Part shown: positions 7,038 through 13,300 of the stretch, piece after piece
How the letters are laid out: each line of letters begins with the position of its first letter
Position numbering within the stretch: position 1 is the stretch's first letter
Made by a program: the position numbers and the translations under genes
Assembly: GCA_034429475.1 (NCBI GenBank)
Contig: DAOUGD010000309.1
Coordinates: forward strand, 1-24,363
From: JAKQHY01 sp034429475
Lineage (GTDB): Bacteria > Chloroflexota > Anaerolineae > B4-G1 > SLSP01
DNA: 24,363 nucleotides
Direction of reading: 5' to 3'
Notes under the pieces: generated by a model
Database searches by the model: none
Seen by the model: the letters and a program-made list of their open reading frames with translations, nothing else
Told to the model about the DNA's origin: nothing

Positions 7038-7559
7038 TCAATCAAGCAGACCGGGGAGCAAGTGTACCCGCATCGAGCGGGCGGCAAAATCCAGGTCTTG
7101 AACGACATCGGCAATTGCCGGAAGGAGAATCTCGCCGCGCGGGCCGTGAATGACAAAAACGTCATTGGCGCCGGGAACGGTAAAGACCTCAACCACCTCA
7201 CCCAGCAGTTCTCCGCCATCGGTGGTCACCTGCATCCCGATAACCTGGAAATGATAATACTCCTCCTCTTCCAAAGGAATGGCGTCTTCACGCGCGATCT
7301 CCACCACAGCGCCGCGCAAAGCCTCCGCCGTAGTCCGGTCGGCACATTCCTTCAGGGTTAACAGCAGCACATCCCGATGCAACCGTACATGGGTCAAAGT
7401 ATAAGGGTGATGCTCAGGGCCGATGTACACCGTATCCAGTTCCGCCAGGTGCTCCGGGAAATCGGTAAGGATTTCGACGCGCAACTCGCCCTGTATCCCA
7501 TGGGGACGCAGCACACGACCTACGGCTAAATAACGAGGCTCAGGTTGCTTATTCAGCAT
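7038..7559 (-). CDS. rimM: RimM, 16S rRNA processing and 30S maturation factor
   Basis: RimM binds ribosomal protein S19 during maturation of the 30S head. The 173-residue product has the RimM N-domain at about residues 9-92 (YLAVGRVLRPHGIQGELRVE, and LTLKECADRTTAEALRG for the acceptor-like part). The PRC-barrel is at about 98-170 (YYHFQVIGMQVTTDGGELLG). Length and motifs are normal. It follows khpA by 45 nt in the ffh-rpsP-khpA-rimM order. In many bacteria trmD and rplS come next, but here dprA follows after a hairpin. Confidence 0.96.
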   Translation of the reverse strand: MLNKQPEPRYLAVGRVLRPHGIQGELRVEILTDFPEHLAELDTVYIGPEHHPYTLTHVRLHRDVLLLTLKECADRTTAEALRGAVVEIAREDAIPLEEEEYYHFQVIGMQVTTDGGELLGEVVEVFTVPGANDVFVIHGPRGEILLPAIADVVQDLDFAARSMRVHLLPGLLD

Positions 7560-7604
7560 GCCTGAGCCCCTGTGTCTTGACTGTGCAGGCCTTGCTGGCC
7601 ACGA

Positions 7605-7844
7605 TCATACGATCTCCAGCGTGACCTTCTTTCCCATTTTTGCGCCCAACACCCGCGCCAGGGAACGCATCGCGTTGATCGTGCGGCCTTCCCGCCCAAT
7701 CATCCGCCCCATATCATCCGGCGCCACCCGCAGTTCCAGCACGATTGAGGTTTCGACCTCAACCTCGGAAACCGCTACCTCATCGGGCTGATCCGCCAGA
7801 GATTTAGCCACATATTCCACCAGATCCTTGACCTTTGACGACAT
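7605..7844 (-). CDS. khpA: KhpA, small KH-domain RNA-binding protein
   Basis: This 79-residue protein consists of one type II KH domain. The GxxG RNA-binding loop is GREG at residues 50-53 within MGRMIGREGRTINAMR. It has the standard place between rpsP and rimM, where it is known as KhpA (YlqC) and partners KhpB in RNA binding linked to cell elongation and ribosome function in Gram-positive bacteria. The start is preceded by AAGGAGG at 7 nt (7852-7858). Length is normal for the family. Confidence 0.95.
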   Translation of the reverse strand: MSSKVKDLVEYVAKSLADQPDEVAVSEVEVETSIVLELRVAPDDMGRMIGREGRTINAMRSLARVLGAKMGKKVTLEIV

Positions 7845-7925
7845 CGCAACGCCTCCTTAAGGGTATGTGAAAAAGAGAACGAAAAGGATGAGATTTACGT
7901 AGTAACGAATCTGCGCTGCTGCACC

Positions 7926-8330
7926 TTATGCGGTGGCCTCTGATTCCGCGGCGACCTCCACTGGTTTAGCCGCAGGTGCCGCTTTTTCGCGGACGGCTGG
8001 CTTGGTCTGGGGATTGATGGTCTGAACCGCGGCCGCGGCCTCCGCCACCAAAGTCTCCAGAGCCTCTCCACCCTTCAAGCGTGCGAAACGCTCCGTCGTT
8101 CCACACTTCTTGAACAACAACGCTGCCGACTCAGAGAGCTGCGCCCCCACCGAAAGCCAATGCAGCGCGCGCTCTTCTTTAACTTGAACGGTCTCAGGTT
8201 CAGTGCGCGGATTGTAAAACCCAATGACCTCGATAAATTTCCCATTCCGTGCCGCTGTGGACTCCGCCACAACAATACGATAGCTTGGCTGTCCCTTGCT
8301 ACCTACACGCCGTAATCTTATTTTAAGCAT
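7926..8330 (-). CDS. rpsP: 30S ribosomal protein S16 with long Ala-rich C-terminal tail
   Basis: Residues 1-85 are a typical bS16 (MLKIRLRRVGSKGQPSYRIV, then VIGFYNPRTEP and the LHWLSVGAQLSESA block). bS16 is a primary binder of 16S rRNA in the 30S body. The remaining 49 residues form an Ala/Pro/Glu/Lys-rich extension (about 86-134), so the protein is roughly half again as long as the 80-90-residue core. Such tails are seen in actinobacteria and Chloroflexota and are presumably disordered. The start is preceded by AGGAGG (8333-8338) at close spacing. It follows ffh by 77 nt. Confidence 0.97.
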   Translation of the reverse strand: MLKIRLRRVGSKGQPSYRIVVAESTAARNGKFIEVIGFYNPRTEPETVQVKEERALHWLSVGAQLSESAALLFKKCGTTERFARLKGGEALETLVAEAAAAVQTINPQTKPAVREKAAPAAKPVEVAAESEATA

Positions 8331-8407
8331 ATGCCTCCTGTCCTATTTGAAGACGATGTATGGTGATTGGCTTCATCGCCCGATTTTTATTCGAGCGGAA
8401 ACTCACT

Positions 8408-9733
8408 TCAGAAAAGACGTGGTAAACCACGCATTTTCCCCTCATTAACCCGCTTCAGCATCTTCTGCATCTGGCGGTGCTGCGCCAACAGTTGATTAAT
8501 CTGCTGAACGGTGGTGCCGCTGCCGGCGGCAATACGCCGCTTGCGGCTGGCGTTAAGGAGACGCGGATTGCGTCGCTCTTCCTTGGTCATAGATAAGATC
8601 ATGGCTTCTACGTACTTGAGGTTTTTCTCGGCCTCAACCTTATCCAGATCAGCGCCCTGGAGCATCTTTCCCACACCAGGGATCATCTTCAGCAATTCGT
8701 CGAGCGGCCCCATCTTGCGCACCTGCCGCAACTGATCCAGGAAGTCCTCCAAATTGAACTCCCCTTTGCGCAGTTTACGCTCCATCTCCTCGGCCTGCGC
8801 CTCATCAAAGGCCAGTTCGGCGCGTTCGATGAGCGATAACATATCGCCCATCCCCAGAATCCGCGAGGCCAGCCGGTCGGGGTGGAATGGCTCCAATGCG
8901 CCGAGTTTCTCGCCAGTTCCCAGGAATTTGATGGGCACACCGGTCACAGCGCGCATACTGATAGCCGCACCGCCCCGGGCGTCACCGTCCACCTTGGTCA
9001 GAATCAACCCGGTTAGCCCGACGCGCTCGTGGAAACCCTGCGCGATGTTCACCGCTTCCTGACCGGTCATCGAGTCGGCCACCAGGAGCACTTCTATTGG
9101 ATGCACCCGGTCACGAATGGCCTCTAGCTCGGTCATCATCTCGTCGTTGATTTGCAAGCGCCCGGCCGTATCCAGCAGCAGCACATCCGAACCACGCTTC
9201 CGCGCGTCTTCCAGCGCGTTCACACAAATGTCCGGCGGTTTCGTCTTGCCGTGATCGCTGTAGACGGGGATGTTGAGCTGTCGCCCCAGTACTTCCAACT
9301 GCGTAATAGCCGCCGGCCGGTAGGTATCGGCGGCTACCATCAGGGGGAAGTGCCCCGTTGACCGCAAATGGCGGGAAAGCTTCCCGACCATGGTGGTCTT
9401 TCCGGAGCCCTGCAATCCGACCAACATGAGAACGTAAGGCGCGTGCCCGCGCAATTCCAACCGGCCCGGCTCACCCAGAGTTGTGATCAACTCCTGATGG
9501 ACGATTTTGACGACCTGTTGGGCCGGGTTCAGCGCCTTAGAAAGTTCGGCGCCGACCGCATCCTCACGCACCCGGTCAATAAAATCCTTAACGACCTTGT
9601 AGTTAACGTCTGCTTCTAAAAGTGCCAGCCGGATTTCCCGGAGAACTTCTTTGACGTCTTCTTCGCGCAAAATCCCACGCTTGCCCAGTCGGCTAAAAAC
9701 GGCTTGTAATTTATCGCTTAAAGACTCAAACAT
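8408..9733 (-). CDS. ffh: Ffh, signal recognition particle GTPase (SRP54)
   Basis: Ffh binds signal sequences emerging from the ribosome and, with 4.5S RNA, brings them to FtsY at the membrane. The 441-residue protein has the helical N domain (1-90) and the G domain with P-loop GLQGSGKTT (106-114), DTAGR, and TKVDGDARGG. The M domain starts near 300 and holds the RNA-binding helix (SRKRRIAAGSGTTVQQINQL). The C-terminus stops soon after MLKRVNEGKMRGLPRLF, so the Met/Gly-rich tail of many Ffh proteins is short. It is the first gene of the ffh-rpsP-khpA-rimM unit and has a good promoter upstream. No 4.5S RNA gene was found nearby. Confidence 0.97.
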   Translation of the reverse strand: MFESLSDKLQAVFSRLGKRGILREEDVKEVLREIRLALLEADVNYKVVKDFIDRVREDAVGAELSKALNPAQQVVKIVHQELITTLGEPGRLELRGHAPYVLMLVGLQGSGKTTMVGKLSRHLRSTGHFPLMVAADTYRPAAITQLEVLGRQLNIPVYSDHGKTKPPDICVNALEDARKRGSDVLLLDTAGRLQINDEMMTELEAIRDRVHPIEVLLVADSMTGQEAVNIAQGFHERVGLTGLILTKVDGDARGGAAISMRAVTGVPIKFLGTGEKLGALEPFHPDRLASRILGMGDMLSLIERAELAFDEAQAEEMERKLRKGEFNLEDFLDQLRQVRKMGPLDELLKMIPGVGKMLQGADLDKVEAEKNLKYVEAMILSMTKEERRNPRLLNASRKRRIAAGSGTTVQQINQLLAQHRQMQKMLKRVNEGKMRGLPRLF

Positions 9734-9761
9734 GATTGCCCGGCCTCATCTAAGTAGATAC

Positions 9762-9789
9762 ATTCTAATGGATATTGGAAATTCGTCAA
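9762..9789 (-). promoter_or_regulatory. Sigma70-type promoter for ffh operon
   Basis: On the minus strand TTGACG (9784-9789) and TAGAAT (9762-9767) are 16 nt apart, 5/6 and 5/6 matches to consensus. The -10 box lies about 28 nt before the ffh start codon. The gap also serves the divergent PBP gene. Confidence 0.65.
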
Positions 9790-9800
9790 GCAGTCATGGC

Positions 9801-9830
9801 TTGCCAAATGCGCAGAGCACGGCATAATTC
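9801..9830 (+). promoter_or_regulatory. Possible promoter for the PBP gene
   Basis: TTGCCA (9801-9806) and TAATTC (9825-9830) are 18 nt apart and 31 nt before the PBP start. A second -10-like TATACT lies at 9843-9848, too near the start for a normal leader. Matches are partial, so this is tentative. Confidence 0.3.
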
Positions 9831-9861
9831 ACCCTAACAGACTATACTTTATGGAGTTGCT

Positions 9862-12800
9862 ATGGGAACGACGCGGACACCCATTCATTTGATTCACGCG
9901 CTCATTGTCATTGACCGGGAGCGCACTCGCAAAAAAAGCCGCACCGGCTTTAACCTGGTCGTGCGCATTATCGGGTTGATGGTGCTGATCGCGCTGTTGG
10001 CTGTCGGATTGACGACCGGCATCACGATCGGCATAGCGGCGGCGGCCTACACAACCATCACTGACAACCTGCCCACCCCTGAAGAAGTGGAAAAAATCAG
10101 TGTGCAGACGTTTGAAACCACCAAGATTTATGACCGCACCGGCCAACATCTGCTGTATGAAGTCATTGATCCCAACGCTGGCGATCGGCATTGGATTTCA
10201 CTCTCTACAATGCCCGATTACGTTGTGTGCGGCACAATAGCCGCCGAGGATAAGACTTTTTGGACCAATCCGGGGATTAACTACCGGGGTCTCGGACGTG
10301 CCTTTGTGTCCAACTTGCAAGGGGAAGAGGTCCAGGGTGGGTCTTCCATCACGCAGCAGGTCGTCAAAAACTCCGTGATTCCCCTGGAAGAACGTTTTGA
10401 GGTCAGCTACGTTCGCAAAGTTAAAGAGGTGCTCATCGCGCTGGAGTTGACGCGCCTGTACGAAAAAGAAACCATCCTGGAATGGTACATCAATACCAAC
10501 CTTTACGGGAATCTGGCATACGGCATTGACGCCGCCGCGCGCGTCTATTTTGACAAACCGGCCAAAGACCTGACTCTCTCCGAAGCAGCGACCCTCATCG
10601 CCATTCCCCAATATCCGCTGTTAAATCCCTTTGATGATCCCGAAGCCGCACTGAAACGCAAGAATATCATTCTGATGCGCATGGTAGAGGAAGGCTGCGT
10701 CACCAGCGCGGAAGCGAAAATTGCCGAGGCCGAACCCTGGAAGCTGGCCGAATCCAACAAACGCTTCAACATCCTGGCGCCGCATTTCTCGATGTATGTG
10801 CGCCGCGAGTTGGAAGAACGCTTTGGCCCAGAACTGGTGGCCGGCGGCGGGCTACGCGTCTACACCACGCTCGATCTCGATCTGAATGATCAGGCGCAAT
10901 GCGTGATCCAGACCTTTCTCCGCATCCTGGCGGCAGAGGATCCGGCGGTGGTCATCCCAGAAGCCGTTGCCGCCGGCTGCGAGGCCGCCCAATATCTGCC
11001 GGATGTCCGAGCCAACCGCATCGGCAAAGACTTCAACGTCAAAAATTCCGCAATGGTAGCGCTTCGTCCCACGACCGGGGAAATTCTGGCGATGGTGGGC
11101 AGCGCCGATTACTGGAACAACGAGATTGATGGGAAATTCAACGTAGCCGCCGACGGCCTCCGCCAACCGGGGTCTTCGTTCAAGCCGTTTACCTACGTCA
11201 CCTTTCTGGCGCAGGGCCGCAATGCGGCCTACATGTTCCTGGACGCGCGCCGCGCCTTCGAGCAGGGCGAAGGGATGGCGCCCTACGTACCGGAAAACTA
11301 CACCCGTAAATATTACGGGCCGGTCAGCTTGCGCAACGCGTTAGCCCGCTCCCTCAACATTCCGGCCGTCGAAGCCATGTCCATCGCCGGCATTGACGAC
11401 GTCATCCGCACGGCGCACAAGATGGGAATCACCACCCTGGATCGCGGCCTGCAACAATACGGCCTCAGCCTCACCCTGGGCGGCGGCGAAGTGAAACTGA
11501 TTGATATGGCCTATGCGTTTAGCGTCTTTGCCAATGGTGGGGTGATGTACGGCGAGCCGGTAGCTGAAAACGAGTTACGCCCCGGCTTTCGTGAACTGAA
11601 TCCGGTCGCCATCCTGCGTGTGGAAGATCGCAATGGCAACATTTTGTACCAGTATACCCAGCCGGAAAGCCGTTCAATTTTGGATCCACGACTGGCCTAT
11701 CTGATGGACAATATCCTCTCGGATCGCCAGGCTCGTGTTGCCCTTTTTGGCACACCCAACGCGCTGGAGCTGGCCAATGAACGTCCGGCCGCCGTCAAGA
11801 CCGGCACCACCAACAACTTCACTGACAACTGGACGGTGGGCTTTACCCCTCAAATTGCAGTCGGCGCCTGGCAAGGCAACAAAGATGCGGAAGATTATAT
11901 GATTAACATGGATGGCAGCCTGGGGGCGGCTTATCTCTGGCACGCGCTGATGGAGTACGCCCTTAAAGACGAAACGATTGTCCCCTTCAATCGCCCCGAC
12001 GGTCTGGAAGAAGTGACCGTGTGCGCCACTTCTGGGATGCGCCCCAACGAATATTGTCCCACCCGCACTGAGTTGATGATTCCGGGAACAGAGCCAACCG
12101 AAGTGGATAACATCTACCAGGTCTTCCTGGTGAACAAAGAGACGGGCAAACTGGCAACCATCTACACGCCACCGGAATTGGTAGAACGCAAAGTCTACAT
12201 GGTCTTGCCGCCGGAAGCGCAGGACTGGATCAACGGGCTTTCTGATGAACAAAAAGCTGAATTTGTACCGCCATCGGAGTACGATACTGTCTACGGCCCG
12301 AACCAGGCCGATGCGGAAGTCGCCATCACGTCCCCCACCCCCTATGCGTACATCAGCGGCATCACGCCGATTATCGGCAACGCGCGCGGGGGCAACTTCG
12401 GCATCTACCGGCTGGTTTTCGGCAAAGGGCTGAATCCGACCGAATGGATGCAGATTGGGCCAGATCATGGTAATCAGGTGGACAAAAATCTGCTGGAGAA
12501 CTTCGACACCACGGCGCTCGAAAATATCCCCCACACACTGCAACTTCAGGTAATCGGACAGGATCAACAGGTGCGGCAGGCCACCCTCCAAGTGACAGTG
12601 GATAACGAGCCGCCCCGGGCTGATCTCACTTACCCACCGGAAGGCTCAGAGTATGAATACGGGCGGGACGAGTGGGTCAACGTTAACGTGGAGGTGAATG
12701 ACAACTACGCGATTGATCGGGCCGAATTCTTCCTGGGCGACCAGGCCGAACCTTTCGGGGTGCGTGAGATTGCGCCGTTCAATGTGAACTGGACGCTGGG

Positions 12801-12903
12801 CAGTCCGGGCGAATACAGCTTCCGGGTGGTTGTCTACGACGCCGCCGGCAACAAAACCGAAACCGGCCCCGTGAAAATCCGTGTCATCCCCAAGCAAGAA
12901 TAG
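9862..12903 (+). CDS. Class A penicillin-binding protein (GT51 plus transpeptidase) with Ig-like C-terminus
   Basis: This bifunctional enzyme polymerises lipid II and cross-links peptidoglycan. A short cytoplasmic end is followed by one membrane helix (about 30-63). The GT51 domain (about 90-280) carries the catalytic Glu129 in EDKTFW and GGSSITQQVVKN near 160. The transpeptidase has SSFK (Ser438 nucleophile, Lys441), SLN (497-499) and KTG (646-648). Residues about 800-1013 are two Ig-like modules resembling the PBP C-terminal domain (ITSPTPYAYISGITPIIGNA, and ADLTYPPEGSEYEYG). In the usual EDxxFxxHxG motif the His is Asn (TNPG). At 1013 residues it is long for the class. It implies that this organism makes, or once made, a peptidoglycan wall. 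Divergent from ffh, it is probably a single-gene unit. Confidence 0.95.
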   Translation: MGTTRTPIHLIHALIVIDRERTRKKSRTGFNLVVRIIGLMVLIALLAVGLTTGITIGIAAAAYTTITDNLPTPEEVEKISVQTFETTKIYDRTGQHLLYEVIDPNAGDRHWISLSTMPDYVVCGTIAAEDKTFWTNPGINYRGLGRAFVSNLQGEEVQGGSSITQQVVKNSVIPLEERFEVSYVRKVKEVLIALELTRLYEKETILEWYINTNLYGNLAYGIDAAARVYFDKPAKDLTLSEAATLIAIPQYPLLNPFDDPEAALKRKNIILMRMVEEGCVTSAEAKIAEAEPWKLAESNKRFNILAPHFSMYVRRELEERFGPELVAGGGLRVYTTLDLDLNDQAQCVIQTFLRILAAEDPAVVIPEAVAAGCEAAQYLPDVRANRIGKDFNVKNSAMVALRPTTGEILAMVGSADYWNNEIDGKFNVAADGLRQPGSSFKPFTYVTFLAQGRNAAYMFLDARRAFEQGEGMAPYVPENYTRKYYGPVSLRNALARSLNIPAVEAMSIAGIDDVIRTAHKMGITTLDRGLQQYGLSLTLGGGEVKLIDMAYAFSVFANGGVMYGEPVAENELRPGFRELNPVAILRVEDRNGNILYQYTQPESRSILDPRLAYLMDNILSDRQARVALFGTPNALELANERPAAVKTGTTNNFTDNWTVGFTPQIAVGAWQGNKDAEDYMINMDGSLGAAYLWHALMEYALKDETIVPFNRPDGLEEVTVCATSGMRPNEYCPTRTELMIPGTEPTEVDNIYQVFLVNKETGKLATIYTPPELVERKVYMVLPPEAQDWINGLSDEQKAEFVPPSEYDTVYGPNQADAEVAITSPTPYAYISGITPIIGNARGGNFGIYRLVFGKGLNPTEWMQIGPDHGNQVDKNLLENFDTTALENIPHTLQLQVIGQDQQVRQATLQVTVDNEPPRADLTYPPEGSEYEYGRDEWVNVNVEVNDNYAIDRAEFFLGDQAEPFGVREIAPFNVNWTLGSPGEYSFRVVVYDAAGNKTETGPVKIRVIPKQE

Positions 12904-12904
12904 C

Positions 12905-12933
12905 TTGAATTTTCGCATGCTCTATGCTATGAT
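12905..12933 (+). promoter_or_regulatory. Strong sigma70-type promoter for the LysW-like gene
   Basis: TTGAAT (12905-12910) and TATGAT (12928-12933) are exactly 17 nt apart. This leaves a leader of about 55 nt ending in TAGGAGGT, a near-ideal ribosome site 7 nt before the start at 12994. The promoter begins directly after the PBP stop codon, so the small gene is likely expressed independently and strongly. Confidence 0.7.
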
Positions 12934-12993
12934 ACGAGTGTAGAAAAAAGGTGCTTCAACAACAAACTACCCATAAACTTTAGGAGGTTAAAA

Positions 12994-13215
12994 ATGGCAA
13001 CGGCTATTTGCCCGTCCTGTGAAGGTGAGATCAAACTGACCCGCAAGGTCGAATTGGGGCAACGGATTCGGTGCCCGCTCTGTCTGGAAGACCTGGAAGT
13101 CGTCGAAACCAATCCGGTGGAACTCGACTGGGCTTACGACGAAGAAGAAGAATGGGATGAGGAGTGGGAGGACGAAGAAGAAGAGGAAGCTGACGAGGAC
13201 GATAGTAGCTGGTAG
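12994..13215 (+). CDS. LysW-like zinc-ribbon protein with long acidic tail
   Basis: The 73-residue product opens with a four-cysteine zinc ribbon (ICPSC at 5-9, RCPLC at 26-30), followed by LEVVETNPVELDWAYDEEEE. This is the fold and spacing of LysW, the amino-group carrier protein of lysine and arginine synthesis. In true LysW the chain ends EDWGE and the last Glu carries the substrate. Here the tail is a run of Glu/Asp/Trp that ends DDSSW, with no terminal Glu, so the carrier role is doubtful. No lysine or arginine gene lies near. It has its own promoter, an excellent ribosome site (AGGAGGT) and a strong terminator. It may instead be an abundant acidic adaptor or metal-binding protein; the function is unknown. 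Confidence 0.85.
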   Translation: MATAICPSCEGEIKLTRKVELGQRIRCPLCLEDLEVVETNPVELDWAYDEEEEWDEEWEDEEEEEADEDDSSW

Positions 13216-13250
13216 CCTGTGCTTCTGATCACACCAGCCTGGCTACACAA

Positions 13251-13283
13251 AAAAGAGGCGGTGCGCAACGCACCGCCTCTTTT
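13251..13283. terminator. Bidirectional intrinsic terminator
   Basis: GAGGCGGTGCG (13255-13265) and its perfect complement (13269-13279) form an 11-bp GC-rich stem with loop CAA. It is flanked by an A-run (from 13249) and TTTT (13280-13283), giving T-tracts on both strands. It ends both the LysW-like gene and the convergent Ca2+ ATPase gene. Confidence 0.92.
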
Positions 13284-13300
13284 CATTGGGCCTCGTAAAG

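Noticed and set aside
7845..8407. 4.5S RNA or other small RNA gene near ffh
   Set aside because: The gaps of 77-81 nt are too short and show no SRP RNA-like tetraloop stem.
11674..12591. A 305-codon minus-strand open frame
   Set aside because: Antisense to the PBP C-terminal region, which has intact family motifs; no ribosome site or domain in the minus frame.
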